A stretch of DNA of 64,000 bases from Phytoactinopolyspora mesophila (GCF_010122465.1 NZ_WLZY01000004.1:462443-526442), one strand, 5' to 3'; positions 7,698-16,935 are shown, counted from the first letter of the stretch. Numbers and translations are program-made. Notes: a model not told the origin generated them from the letters alone.

Positions 7698-8969
7698 GTG
7701 ATCATAGTGACCGTGACGGAACATGTGCGCGTAGTTGTCGTCGGGGCGGGAGCGGCCGGTCTGGCGGCCGCACTGGAACTGCGTCGGGCCGGCGCCGAGG
7801 TGACAGTGCTGGAGGCCCGGCCGCGGGTGGGCGGGCGCATCCACACGGTCACCTTCCCAGACGGCCGATGGGCCAATGCGGGCGCAGAGTGGGTGAACTC
7901 CGATCACCATCTGGTTCGTGAGCTGGCTGCCGCATATGGACTGGCGTTGATACCGGCGCGGGGTTTCGAAGCGTTCGTCGTCGAAGGCCGGCTCCATGAG
8001 GAGGAGCCTTCGGAGCTATCCGTGATCGGGGATGCTCTCGAACGTCTGGCCAACGGCCTGACGGATCCGGATGCACCATGGCGTGATCGATTCGCCCTTG
8101 ACCTCGACCGGCGCAATGTTGCCGAATGGCTCGACGAACTCCGCCCACCCGACACCGCGCGGGCATGGATCGAGACCTATGCGCGCGGTGAATACATGGT
8201 GGAGCCGCACGAGCTATCGCTGGCCGTGATGGCGCTCGCCGTCCGGCTCGATACGGCTGACACCGCGTTCCGGTTCGCCGACGGCACAGCCGCGCTCGTT
8301 GAGGCGATGACGCGAGATCTCGGATCCGAACGGATACGTCTCGGCGAGCCGGTTCAGCGCATCGAGCACGACGCGTCGGGTGTTTCGGTCGTGACGCATC
8401 ACGCCGAGTACGAGGCCGACGACGTCGTGGTAACGGCGCCCCTGCCAGCCGTCGACCAGATCACGATCGATCCCGCGATCGAGGTGCCGTCAGTCGGGCA
8501 AGGCCGCGGCGGGAAACTGCTCGTGCCGTACCCATCACGGGGGTGGGATCGGGTCGAGGGCGACGCCGACGTCGATGCCGCTTTCGATTTCGTGTACGAG
8601 AACGCTCCGGACCAGCCGGGCTCGGGGCGAGTGCTGACCGCCTACGGCACGCGCGTGATCGGCGACGACGACGTCCATCACGCCTTCGCCACCTGGTTTC
8701 CGGATCTGGAAACACCCGATGGTGACGCCATCGCCGCGTGGTGGAGCACCGAGCCGGAGACTGGATGCACGTACTCGGCGTTCCGGCCGGGTGACCTGCC
8801 CGCGCTGGCACGAATCCGTGAACCGTTCGGCCGGATCCACCTGGCCGGTGAACACACCGAGGTCGTCAACGGCTATGTCGAGAGCGCACTGCGCAGCGGT
8901 CGTCGTGTCGCCAACCGGATTCTGGAGAGGGCGTCCAGCGGCCAGATTGGTGGAGAGTTTCCGCGATAA
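7698..8969 (+). CDS. flavin-containing amine oxidase
   Basis: A FAD enzyme of the monoamine-oxidase family that oxidatively deaminates amines. The protein begins near VTEHVRVVVVGAGAAGLAAA; in-frame GTG codons at 7698, 7707 and 7713 are all possible, and GGGAG at 7691 does not settle which is used. The Rossmann motif is followed by LEARPRVGGRIHTV (R-x-G-G-R) and the C-terminal FAD loop GRIHLAGEHTEVVNGYVESA. About 420 residues, close to the family norm. It lies 94 bases downstream of soxR on the same strand and may be co-transcribed with it. The substrate is not evident. Confidence 0.88.
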   Translation: MIIVTVTEHVRVVVVGAGAAGLAAALELRRAGAEVTVLEARPRVGGRIHTVTFPDGRWANAGAEWVNSDHHLVRELAAAYGLALIPARGFEAFVVEGRLHEEEPSELSVIGDALERLANGLTDPDAPWRDRFALDLDRRNVAEWLDELRPPDTARAWIETYARGEYMVEPHELSLAVMALAVRLDTADTAFRFADGTAALVEAMTRDLGSERIRLGEPVQRIEHDASGVSVVTHHAEYEADDVVVTAPLPAVDQITIDPAIEVPSVGQGRGGKLLVPYPSRGWDRVEGDADVDAAFDFVYENAPDQPGSGRVLTAYGTRVIGDDDVHHAFATWFPDLETPDGDAIAAWWSTEPETGCTYSAFRPGDLPALARIREPFGRIHLAGEHTEVVNGYVESALRSGRRVANRILERASSGQIGGEFPR

Positions 8970-9021
8970 CGGTCGCTGCGGTTTCCGTTCGCGCGCCGTA
9001 GCGCGCCGCCGGCGATCGACG

Positions 9022-9831
9022 TCAGCGGACGGCAACCAGCACATGGTCGTCTCCGACCTGCCACAGCGGCGCGACGCTGCTGAACCCCGCTGCGCGCAGC
9101 ATGTCCGACTGTTCACCCACGGTGAGGCCGTTGCCGTGATGGCTGTGTGCGTCCTCGTCGCCGTCGTTCGAGGCCGTCTGCGCGCTGTCGAAGCGCTCGG
9201 CCCGGGCTCGGGCGAGCTCGCCGAACTCCGGCTCGGCGAGAATCGTGTCCCACCAGCTCCGCCATTCCTCGTTGTCCTGCACACCGGCCCGAACGGCTCG
9301 CCGGTTCCGGACGGTCTCGGCCAGGGCCTGCATCCGTGCGTCACCGATGCCCAGATGGTCGCCGTTGACCACCACGCCGCCAGGTTCGATCACTTCGCCC
9401 AGCGCGCGATACATCTGCTCCAGCTCGTCGCTGGTCAGCCAGTGCAGCGCCGTTGTGGACACGGCGGCATGGACGGTTGAAGGAAGCCGGCGACGCCAGG
9501 ACGGCGAGGCGAGGTCGTCGTCGACCCATTCGATGCCCTCGCGATAGTGGGATCTGGCCAGTCCGAGCAGAAGTGGGTCGGAGTCGATGCCGATGATCGC
9601 GGCCGCGGGGATACGTTCATGTAGGCGCGCGGCGAGCGAACCGGGCCCGCAACCGAGGTCGACCACCACAGGCTCGGCGACGTCGGCCACGGCGGTCTCC
9701 ACGATGTCGCAGATGACAGCGAAGCGTTCCTCGCGGTCGGCGACATAGAACTCTTGCTGTTCGTCCCAGCGACGCATCCACGCGGCCGCCGTGGTGCTCG
9801 ATACGGTCGCGTTAGCAGTGTTCTGCGTCAT
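9022..9831 (-). CDS. class I SAM-dependent methyltransferase
   Basis: A 269-residue methyltransferase of the Methyltransf_25/12 type. Motif I is VVVDLGCGPGSLAARLHERI, then IIGIDSDPLLLGLARSHY (the acidic residue that holds the SAM ribose), HAAVSTTALHWLTSDELEQM and GGVVVNGDHLGIG. The acceptor is unknown. It converges on the amine oxidase gene and its start region is divergent from the CGNR regulator gene with about 70 bases between them. Confidence 0.85.
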   Translation of the reverse strand: MTQNTANATVSSTTAAAWMRRWDEQQEFYVADREERFAVICDIVETAVADVAEPVVVDLGCGPGSLAARLHERIPAAAIIGIDSDPLLLGLARSHYREGIEWVDDDLASPSWRRRLPSTVHAAVSTTALHWLTSDELEQMYRALGEVIEPGGVVVNGDHLGIGDARMQALAETVRNRRAVRAGVQDNEEWRSWWDTILAEPEFGELARARAERFDSAQTASNDGDEDAHSHHGNGLTVGEQSDMLRAAGFSSVAPLWQVGDDHVLVAVR

Positions 9832-9901
9832 GCTGACTCCATCACTGTCGATAAACTCTTTGCCAGTGACGACGCTAGTCCCGGAAGGGGTAACTGGTCA
9901 A

Positions 9902-10465
9902 GTGAACTTTGACAGTCACACCAGTGACGTGCTCGCCGCCGCCGTGAAGGTCATCAACCTGCTCACGCCTGGGTATGCACGCGGTCGCGAGTACCACCCG
10001 GCCGCCACCGCCGACGACGTGCGGCAGGAACTGCACTGGCGTTCCGCTCGCGAGTACGAAGTCTCCGACGCCGACGTGGACACGTTGCGCGGCTACGCTG
10101 AACGGCTCCGCGCCATCTTCGAGGCCGTCGACTGTGGGCGTATCGACGACGCCTGTGAACAGACCAACACCCTGCTCCGCGAGACGCAGGCGGCACCGGT
10201 GTTGACCAGGCACGACGACGAGCCGTGGCATTTGCACTTCCACGCCGCGGATGCCGAATGGGCCCGTAGCTGGGCTGCGCCCATGGCGACTGGACTGGCG
10301 GTTGTCCTCGGCAATCCAGTCTTCGACCGGCTGGGAATCTGCACAGCGCCGATGTGCGACCGCGTCTTTGTTGATACGTCGCGCAACGGCGCCCGAAGAT
10401 TCTGCTCGACCGCGTGCCAGAATCGGGTGAAAGCCGCCGCATTCCGAGCCCGGCAGCGGACATGA
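9902..10465 (+). CDS. CGNR zinc-finger protein with ABATE domain
   Basis: A putative stress-responsive transcription regulator of about 187 residues. The GTG at 9902 gives MNFDSHTSDVLAAAVKVINL, which matches how ABATE/CGNR proteins begin; the open frame runs further upstream but lacks similarity. The C-terminal CGNR finger is clear: CTAPMCDRVFVDTSRNG followed by ARRFCSTACQNRVKAAAFRA, with two Cys pairs. It is divergent from the methyltransferase gene. Confidence 0.85.
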   Translation: MNFDSHTSDVLAAAVKVINLLTPGYARGREYHPAATADDVRQELHWRSAREYEVSDADVDTLRGYAERLRAIFEAVDCGRIDDACEQTNTLLRETQAAPVLTRHDDEPWHLHFHAADAEWARSWAAPMATGLAVVLGNPVFDRLGICTAPMCDRVFVDTSRNGARRFCSTACQNRVKAAAFRARQRT

Positions 10466-10516
10466 CGGGCGTCTTCACGGCAGCGACGGCGCCTGCAACG
10501 CTCTGAAGGAATGTGA

Positions 10517-11077
10517 ATGATCGAGCAGTTCAAGCCCATCGTGACCAAGCGCCTGGTCCTGCGCCCGTTCACCGCCCGGGACGAAGAAGACATGCTGGAG
10601 TTCGAGTCACGCGAAGACGTGGCCCGCTACCTCTTCAACGAGCCCCGGACCCGGGAAGACAACGCCCGCGAGTTGGCCGCCCGCCAGACCAAGACGGCGC
10701 TGCGCAAACAGGGCGACACCCTGATTCCAGCCATCGAGCTGGACGGCAAGGTCATCGGTTACACAGTCTTGAGCTGGTTGAGCGAGCAGAACCGGCAAGG
10801 CGAGTTCGGCTACGTGCTGCACCCGGACTTCGGTGGCCAGGGGTACGCCACCGAGGCCGGTATCGAGATGCTGCGGCTCGGTTTCGAGGAGATGCGGCTG
10901 TACCGCATCATCGGGCGCTGCGATGCACGCAACACGGGCTCCGCTCGGGTGATGGAGCGCATCGGGATGCGCAAAGAGGCCCATTTCGTCGGCAACGAAA
11001 TCTTCAAGGGTGAGTGGGGCGAAGAACTGGTTTACGCCATGCTCGAGTCGGAGTGGAAACAATCCCCTTGGGCCTGA
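10517..11077 (+). CDS. GNAT acetyltransferase, RimJ/RimL-like
   Basis: A 186-residue acetyltransferase. It starts with a β-strand typical of the RimJ/L group (KPIVTKRLVLRPFTARDEED) and contains GEFGYVLHPDFGGQGYATEA (acetyl-CoA pyrophosphate loop, with the G-x-G-x-A pattern) and LYRIIGRCDARNTGSARVME, the N-S helix cap of this family. GAAGGAATG precedes the ATG at 10517. The substrate, whether a protein N-terminus or a small amine, cannot be told. Its 3' end is convergent with the WYL regulator gene. Confidence 0.85.
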   Translation: MIEQFKPIVTKRLVLRPFTARDEEDMLEFESREDVARYLFNEPRTREDNARELAARQTKTALRKQGDTLIPAIELDGKVIGYTVLSWLSEQNRQGEFGYVLHPDFGGQGYATEAGIEMLRLGFEEMRLYRIIGRCDARNTGSARVMERIGMRKEAHFVGNEIFKGEWGEELVYAMLESEWKQSPWA

Positions 11078-11099
11078 ACCGTCGTCCGTTGCTGCTGTT

Positions 11100-12059
11100 T
11101 CACGGCACGAGCTTGGCGGCCGCACGTTGATATCGCACCGCCGCACGTAGGAGTTGTTCAGCCAGCTCTGGTGGATGCTCGACCTCGAAGTCCACGTCGA
11201 GAGCACCGAGCAGGAACGCGAGCGAGTGCAGCGTGTCCGCGCCGAAATGCAGCAAACAGGCATCGCGGTCGATCGGTTCGATCCGGCCGTAGGTGGTCGC
11301 CCGCCTAGCGGTCGCGGAGTCGGCCGGAACGTGCAACTTCACGGTGGCTTGGTAGGGCCAGGCCTGGTCGACGCTGCGGGCGACGAAGGCCGCCGCATCG
11401 CCGCCGGGTAGCTCTCGTGGTGAGAACCGCGGCCCGGTCGGTGTTCGCGTGCGGATCCGGTCGACCCGGAAGGTGCGCCAGTCGCGACGGTCCAGGTCCC
11501 ATGCCACCAGGTACCAGCGTTTGCTCCATGTGACGAGTTCGTGTGGCTCGGTGTCGCGGCGGCTCGGTGTGCCTTGGCGGCCGTGGTAGTCGAATCGGAG
11601 CCGCTCGTGGTCGCGGCACGCTGTGGCCACCGCGGTGAGTTCGTTCGCGTCGACGGCGGGGCCGGCCGGCGTCTGCACCGTGGAGACTCGCAACGCCTCG
11701 ATGCGCCGCCAGAGCCGGTGCGGTAGCACTTGCTCCAGCTTGAGCAGGGCACGCAAGGCCGCTTCACCGACCCCGGTTACGCCGCTCCCGGTAGCGGTGC
11801 GCAGGCTGACAGCCACCGCGACGGCTTCCTCGTCGTCGAGCAGCAGCGGCGGTAACCGGCCGCCAGCACCGAGCCGGTACCCGCCGGCCGGGCCCATGTC
11901 GACATCGATCGGATAGTCGAGGTCACGCAGTTTGTCGATGTCTCGCCGCACGGTTCGGGTACTTACCCCCAGATGCTCAGCGAGTTCCGCTCCGGGCCAC
12001 TCGCGACGAGACTGCAGGAGGCTCAGTAGCCGGAGTAGACGAGCAGAGGTTTCCTTCAT
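11100..12059 (-). CDS. HTH/WYL-domain regulator, paralogue 1
   Basis: A 319-residue YafY-type regulator. ATG 12059 (MKETSARLLRLLSLLQSRRE) is chosen because it aligns with the paralogue at 35725-36696, which starts MLETSARLLRLL; the open frame extends further but into the promoter. N-terminal HTH_11 (STRTVRRDIDKLRDLDYPID), then the WYL domain with RWYLVAWDLDRRDWRTFRVD, and a WCX C-terminal part. Divergent from an epoxide hydrolase gene, with a 10-7-10 inverted repeat exactly between them. The whole divergon is duplicated about 24 kb away. Confidence 0.9.
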   Translation of the reverse strand: MKETSARLLRLLSLLQSRREWPGAELAEHLGVSTRTVRRDIDKLRDLDYPIDVDMGPAGGYRLGAGGRLPPLLLDDEEAVAVAVSLRTATGSGVTGVGEAALRALLKLEQVLPHRLWRRIEALRVSTVQTPAGPAVDANELTAVATACRDHERLRFDYHGRQGTPSRRDTEPHELVTWSKRWYLVAWDLDRRDWRTFRVDRIRTRTPTGPRFSPRELPGGDAAAFVARSVDQAWPYQATVKLHVPADSATARRATTYGRIEPIDRDACLLHFGADTLHSLAFLLGALDVDFEVEHPPELAEQLLRAAVRYQRAAAKLVP

Positions 12060-12077
12060 GCCCGACATTATGACCGG

Positions 12078-12104
12078 AGTAGAGGACCGAATCTGTCCGC
12101 TACT
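12078..12104. promoter_or_regulatory. candidate WYL-regulator operator, copy 1
   Basis: AGTAGAGGAC-7 bases-GTCCGCTACT: 10-bp arms with one mismatch. It is 18 bases from each of the two divergent start codons. The paralogous divergon has a perfect 10-7-10 repeat in the same place (36714-36740) with a different sequence, so geometry is conserved while arm sequence has diverged. Confidence 0.65.
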
Positions 12105-12122
12105 TCGCTTAGCTTCGGAGGT

Positions 12123-13268
12123 ATGGATACCTCGATCAAGCCCTTCCGCATCAACGTTCCGCAGGCTGATTTGAACGACCTCGCCATGCGCCTGAAGAAC
12201 ACCCGCTGGCCCGACGAACCGTCCGGCATCGACTGGAGTTTCGGCATTCCCGTCGGCTACCTGCGGGAACTCGCCGACTACTGGCGAACCCGCTACGACT
12301 GGCGGGCCCACGAAGCGCGGCTGAACACCTTTGCGCAATTCACCACTGAGATCGACGGACATGATGTGCATTTCGTGCACGTCCGCTCGCCTGAGCCCGG
12401 TGCGCTGCCACTGGTGTTGACTCACGGATGGCCCGGATCGATCGTGGAGTTCATCGATCTGATCGGCCCATTAGCTGATCCACGCGCCCACGGCGGCGAC
12501 CCGGCGGACGCCTTCCACGTAGTAGTGCCCTCTCCACCGGGCTTCACGCTGTCCGGGCCCACCCGTGAGCTGGGCTGGTCGGTGGCCAGGGTTGCGCGGG
12601 CGTGGGCGGAGCTGATGCGCCGCCTGGGCTACGACAGATACGTCGCGCACGGCGGTGATTTCGGTTCGCTGGTCTCTCGAGAGCTGGGTCTCGTTGATTC
12701 CGAACATCTCGCCGCGCTGCACCTCACCTCGGTCTTCTCAGCGAGCGCGACCCCGGAGAACGCTGATTTCTCCGTCGAGGCGGAGAAAATCAGCGTGGAG
12801 AAGGGGTACCGATACGAATATGAGCTCGGCGGCTACGCGTCGATCCAGGGAACGAAGCCGCAGCTCATGGCCTATGGGTTGACCGATTCGCCGGTCGCGC
12901 AACTGGCTTGGATCGCCGACGGGTTCAAGGCGTGGACGGACTCCACCGATGTGCCCGAAGACGCCGTGGATCGCGACGCGATGCTGACCAACGTGATGTT
13001 GTACTGGTTGACCGGCACAGCTGGATCGTCGGCGCGTTATTACAAGGAGGGCGTGGAGACCTGGGGAGAACCCGAGCCGGAGTCCTCGGTGCCGACGGCC
13101 GTCGCCGTCTTCCCGCACGACATCGCCCTACCGATCCGCCGGCTGGCCGAGCGGAACAATGCCATCGTGCGGTGGACCGAGTTCGACCGGGGCGGGCATT
13201 TCGCGGGCATGGAAGAACCCGATCTGCTCCTTGAGGACCTGCGAGAGTCTTTCCGCGCCTACCGCTAG
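12123..13268 (+). CDS. epoxide hydrolase (EHN type), paralogue 1
   Basis: A 381-residue α/β-hydrolase with the N-terminal EHN domain (FRINVPQADLNDLAMRLKNT, TRYDWRAHEARLN). The catalytic core shows [12 protein letters not shown] (oxyanion HGWP), VAHGGDFGSLVSRELG (nucleophile Asp) and FDRGGHFAGMEEPDLL (catalytic His). Members open epoxides to diols, acting in detoxification or secondary metabolism. Divergent from its WYL regulator; closely similar in layout to the gene at 36759-37907. Confidence 0.92.
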   Translation: MDTSIKPFRINVPQADLNDLAMRLKNTRWPDEPSGIDWSFGIPVGYLRELADYWRTRYDWRAHEARLNTFAQFTTEIDGHDVHFVHVRSPEPGALPLVLTHGWPGSIVEFIDLIGPLADPRAHGGDPADAFHVVVPSPPGFTLSGPTRELGWSVARVARAWAELMRRLGYDRYVAHGGDFGSLVSRELGLVDSEHLAALHLTSVFSASATPENADFSVEAEKISVEKGYRYEYELGGYASIQGTKPQLMAYGLTDSPVAQLAWIADGFKAWTDSTDVPEDAVDRDAMLTNVMLYWLTGTAGSSARYYKEGVETWGEPEPESSVPTAVAVFPHDIALPIRRLAERNNAIVRWTEFDRGGHFAGMEEPDLLLEDLRESFRAYR

Positions 13269-13273
13269 AGACA

Positions 13274-13332
13274 CCCCATGATCATGAACACTTCATGACC
13301 ATATCGGTCACGAAGTGTTCATGATCATGGGG
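13274..13332. repeat. palindromic repeat, ATGATCATG-core family, copy 2; probable bidirectional terminator
   Basis: Perfect 21-bp arms (CCCCATGATCATGAACACTTC and its complement) with an inner TGACC-ATATC-GGTCA stem, giving a 59-base palindrome between convergent genes. It overlaps the last codons of the PPOX gene at 13325. It shares outer and inner stems with the element at 5203-5251. Confidence 0.85.
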
Positions 13333-13762
13333 CAGGGGCGTCGTGGAACGCTTTCCTCGGCTCGTACCAGGTCTCGCCAGCGGGCTCGCCGGCGATGTTC
13401 CAGCTCCACGAGACGGTTGGCGTGATGCGGATGTAGGTTCCTGGGCCCACCATGCCGACTCGTTCGAATGGTTCCTCGGCGTACCCGAAGACCCGGATGC
13501 AGCGCGTGATGAAGGGCTCGAAGGAAACCATGTCGTCGACAACCAGGGCGACTTTGTGGTTCCCGGCCCGCACGTTGCGGAACTTGCGGGTTTCGGTCAC
13601 GTTCGGGCCGGGACCACCGACCCAGAAGAACGACCCGTCGTATTCAAACGCAACGGGGACTGCATCCGGCTGCCCGCCCGGTCCAACGGTGGCGAGCCGG
13701 GCGAGCGACTGTGAGCTCAGGTAGGCGATCTCTTCAGCGGTGAACGTCATGAATGCCTCCAT
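13325..13762 (-). CDS. PPOX-class oxidoreductase, probably F420-dependent
   Basis: A 145-residue split-barrel protein; ATG 13762 or ATG 13750 (MTFTAEEIAYLSSQSLARLA) may be used, and the second fits the family start better. Segments ATVGPGGQPDAVPVAFEYDG, VRAGNHKVALVVDDM and RCIRVFGYAEEPFE are as in actinobacterial PPOX-class F420-dependent oxidoreductases. Cofactor assignment is from family resemblance only. Confidence 0.75.
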   Translation of the reverse strand: MEAFMTFTAEEIAYLSSQSLARLATVGPGGQPDAVPVAFEYDGSFFWVGGPGPNVTETRKFRNVRAGNHKVALVVDDMVSFEPFITRCIRVFGYAEEPFERVGMVGPGTYIRITPTVSWSWNIAGEPAGETWYEPRKAFHDAPAP

Positions 13763-13891
13763 GCGTGGAGATGATTGTTCCGATACTCATACGAACGGCA
13801 GCCGGTCGCATCGACGTGCCGGCCGTTATCCGTTGGATTAGTGCAGGGCATTCCATTGGGGCGTCCCGGCGGACGGCGTAGAGTCAGATTC

Positions 13892-14629
13892 GTGCGGCAT
13901 GATCACCATGGCCGGACGCACCGGCTAGAACTTGGCGACCAGACACTTCGCGAATGGGATTGCACGGTTCTCGCCAGCGATCCCGAAGACGGCATAGTGC
14001 TCGACCGCTCCGCCTTCTACCCGGGCGGCGGTGGGCAACCGCCCGACCACGGCGTGCTGCTGTGGGGTGGCGTTCAGACACGGATCGTGGGGGTGCGGGC
14101 GCGGGACGATCTCTGGCTCATTCCCGAGCCCGACGATCCGTTGCCGCCTGTTGGTGCCCAGGTCCAGGGGGCTATCGACGACGAGCGCCGCAGCATGCTC
14201 ATGCGCACACATTCCGGCCTGCACGTGCTGTGCGGCGTGATGTTCCGTGACTTCGGCGTGCCGGTCACCGGCGGCAACATGGAACCGGGCGAGGCACGGC
14301 TCGACTTCGACTTCCCCGAGGTTCCGGCCGGGTTCAAGGAGTCGTTGACGGAGGCGCTGAACGCCGAGGTGGTTGCGGACCGCGCCATCCAGGTGAAGGT
14401 GTTGCCCCGTGAAGAGGCTTACCAGCTCGGCCCGATCATCCGGACCGCGACGGATCTGCTTCCGCCGGAGCTCGAGGTGGTGCGGCTGATCGACATCACC
14501 GGCCTGGACCTGCAGGCCGACGGCGGTACCCACGTCGCCTCCACGCGGCAGATCGGCCGGATCGAGGTCAAGAAGGTGGAGAACAAGGGACGCGGCTTCC
14601 GGAGAGTGCGGATCAGACTGCCGGAGTAG
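13892..14629 (+). CDS. AlaX-like alanyl-tRNA editing protein
   Basis: A free-standing editing-domain homologue of alanyl-tRNA synthetase that would hydrolyse mischarged tRNA. GTG 13892 (VRHDHHGRTHRLELGDQTLR) is preferred to the longer open frame. About 245 residues. Key segments are DRSAFYPGGGGQPPDHGVLL (typical AlaX N-terminus), MRTHSGLHVLCGV (HxxxH zinc pair) and ADGGTHVASTRQIGRI. The second zinc pair is normally CGGTH; here the Cys position is Asp, so metal binding may differ. No neighbour explains its role. Confidence 0.85.
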   Translation: MRHDHHGRTHRLELGDQTLREWDCTVLASDPEDGIVLDRSAFYPGGGGQPPDHGVLLWGGVQTRIVGVRARDDLWLIPEPDDPLPPVGAQVQGAIDDERRSMLMRTHSGLHVLCGVMFRDFGVPVTGGNMEPGEARLDFDFPEVPAGFKESLTEALNAEVVADRAIQVKVLPREEAYQLGPIIRTATDLLPPELEVVRLIDITGLDLQADGGTHVASTRQIGRIEVKKVENKGRGFRRVRIRLPE

Positions 14630-14765
14630 GTGTGGCGAAGCCTGAAGGGAGTGCGTCCGGGCGTCCGGCCCCATCGCGGATCTCGTGAGTGAGCAACGGG
14701 ACTGATACGGCGGTCGTCAACGCAAGGCGGGTGCGTGAGGAACCCGAACGGGTAGAGAATCGTCC

Positions 14766-16211
14766 ATGGGCATGCTCCCGGATCGAGACGAGTTCAGCCG
14801 CTGGAACGATGAGCTGGCACAGACCGGGTCTCGGCTGACCGGCACGGCGCAGCACGAGCGGTTCGTCGACAGCCTGGGTGAGCGGCTGGAGTCCCTTGGC
14901 CTCGAGGTGCACCGCGACACGGTTCGATTCACCCGTTGGCAGCCACGCCGTTGGGATCTGCGGGTGAGTGCGGCGATGACCCGATCCCTTCCGGTCAGCT
15001 CACCGTTCCCCTACTCCGGAGAGACACCTCCCGAGGGCGTCAGCGGTGAACTCGTCTACTGCGGCGGCGCACCGGGATCGTTCGAGGCGGCCGCGGGCCG
15101 GATCGCGATTGTCGAGGTCCGGGTGCCCCGGATTCCCACGCTGATCTTGCCTCGCCGGTCGGGCCGCCTGCCACTCACCATCACCAACCCGTTGCTGGCA
15201 TCGTTCCTTCGGGCGCCGGACCTGGCTGCGGCCCGCGCCGCAGGCGTGCGGGCGGTGATAGGCGTGTGGAGAGGTGTTTCGCCCGATAACGCTGCTGGCC
15301 AGGTGCTGCCCTTCACCTTGCCCTACCAGGGCTGTCCGGGCCTGTGGGTCGATGCTTCGACCGGCGACGAGCTCATCGACGCGGCACGACGCGGCGAGAC
15401 CGCCACTCTCGTGCTCGACGCCGAGATCACCGACGACGCCGTGACGCACACCATCTGGACAGAGGTGGCGGGCGCCGACCCTGCAGCCGCGGGCGAGACC
15501 GTCGTCGTGAACACCCACACCGACGGGCCGAACCTGATCGAGGAGAACGGCGGCCTCGCACTGCTCGCCCTGGCCGGGCACGCCAGGCACGCCGTCGGTG
15601 CGAGCCGGTGGCGGCGCTCGCACGTCTTCGCCTTCGTGAGCGGGCATTTCCGCATCCCCGACATCGCCACTGATCCGCACGGGCAGGCGACCAGCACCTG
15701 GCTGGACGCACACCCCGAACTATGGGACGGGGAGCACGGGCATCGGCGTGCGGTCGCGGGTGTCACCGTCGAACATCTCGGGGCCACCGAATGGGATGAC
15801 CGGCGCGGCCGCGCGCCGTACCGGCACACGGGCGCACCGGCCCACGAGCTCGTGTACACCGGCAACCCGGAGATGGAGCGGATCTATCATGCGGCGTCAC
15901 GGTTGCAACTGCCGCGGCGCCCGGTGACGCTGCGACCAGCCTTCGGTGTCTATTTCGGTGAGGGGGCCGCGCTGTATCGCGCCGGTCTGCCGACGATCTC
16001 GCTGGTGCCCGGCCCGTCGTATCTCGCGGCCGAGGCGCCCGACGGCGGGCGACAGTGGTTCGACCCGGTGCTGGCCCATGCGCAGCTGATGACCTTCGCC
16101 CGAGTCTTGGAAGAGATCGACCGGACCCCCACGTCGCAGGTCGGCGTTGCCCAACCAGAGCTGGGCGCCGCCTTGGGCCGGCTGACTGACAAGGTGGCCG
16201 CTCGCGGATGA
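14766..16211 (+). CDS. M28-like metallopeptidase-fold protein with PA-like insert
   Basis: A 481-residue cytoplasmic-looking protein with no signal peptide. The middle (about residues 90-215) looks like a protease-associated domain (GVSGELVYCGGAPGSFEAAA, DLAAARAAGVRAVIGVWRGV). The C-terminal half resembles M28 peptidases: VVVNTHTDGPNLIEENGGLA supplies the His-x-Asp and Glu-Glu pattern, then VTVEHLGATEWDDR. The last metal histidine is not certain. Function may be aminopeptidase-like or a degenerate relative. Confidence 0.65.
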   Translation: MGMLPDRDEFSRWNDELAQTGSRLTGTAQHERFVDSLGERLESLGLEVHRDTVRFTRWQPRRWDLRVSAAMTRSLPVSSPFPYSGETPPEGVSGELVYCGGAPGSFEAAAGRIAIVEVRVPRIPTLILPRRSGRLPLTITNPLLASFLRAPDLAAARAAGVRAVIGVWRGVSPDNAAGQVLPFTLPYQGCPGLWVDASTGDELIDAARRGETATLVLDAEITDDAVTHTIWTEVAGADPAAAGETVVVNTHTDGPNLIEENGGLALLALAGHARHAVGASRWRRSHVFAFVSGHFRIPDIATDPHGQATSTWLDAHPELWDGEHGHRRAVAGVTVEHLGATEWDDRRGRAPYRHTGAPAHELVYTGNPEMERIYHAASRLQLPRRPVTLRPAFGVYFGEGAALYRAGLPTISLVPGPSYLAAEAPDGGRQWFDPVLAHAQLMTFARVLEEIDRTPTSQVGVAQPELGAALGRLTDKVAARG

Positions 16212-16215
16212 GCCC

Positions 16216-16852
16216 CTAGACGTCCGTCCACTCGATCTCGCCGGCGACATGCCGCGCAGCGCCCTGGCTCCATGACGCCAGATCGGCGACGGTGCGTTCG
16301 ACGGCATCAACGGGCACGGCTATCCGCAGGACGGCTTCGTCCGGCCCGAAGGCGACATCATGGACGGCGATCCCGGCATTGCGGATCGCGCCGTCGAGCC
16401 GTCCGGCCGTGGAGTGGTCGACGTGGACTCGTAGGCGGCGCATCAGCCGCCGCTCCCGGGTGCCGACGTCGTCGAGCGCCGCGGCCACAGCATCGGAATA
16501 CGCGCGCACCAAGCCGCCGGTGCCGAGGAGGGTGCCGCCGAACCAGCGCGTGACGACGGCGAACGACGTCGGTGACGTCCCGGCGGTTCAGCACGTCGAG
16601 CATGGGTGCTCCGGCTGTTCCGGACGGTTCGCCGTCGTCGTTGCTGCGTTGCAGATCTCCCGTCGGCCCGATCCGGAAAGCCGAACAATGATGCCGCGCA
16701 TCCCAATGGGTGCGGCGGGCGTCCTCGACGACCCCGCGGGCGGCGTCCTCGGACTCGGCGCGAACCAGCCGGCACCGGAATCGGGAGCGTTTGACCTCGA
16801 TCTCTACCTCGCCGTCCCGGGCGATGGTGGTGTAGCGCTCGGGTGCGGGCAT
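16216..16852 (-). pseudogene. YigZ/IMPACT-family protein gene with one frameshift
   Basis: The N-terminal part reads MPAPERYTTIARDGEVEIEV, then DARHHCSAFRIGPTGDLQRS, NDDGEPSGTAGAPMLDVLNR and DVTDVV. The family then continues with AVVTRWFGGTLLGTGGLVRA, which is present but one frame away, because one extra base lies at about 16556-16562. The C-terminal part (YSDAVAAALDD onward to 16216) is intact. Without that base the product would be about 211 residues, the normal length. Either a recent pseudogene or a sequence error; the rest of both halves shows no decay. Confidence 0.85.
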
Positions 16853-16935
16853 CGGTCCAGTTTAAGGATCGCGGGAGTCGCTCACGGCAGAAATGATCTT
16901 GCGAGGCCTTCACAGGCCACTTGACTCCTGGTTCA

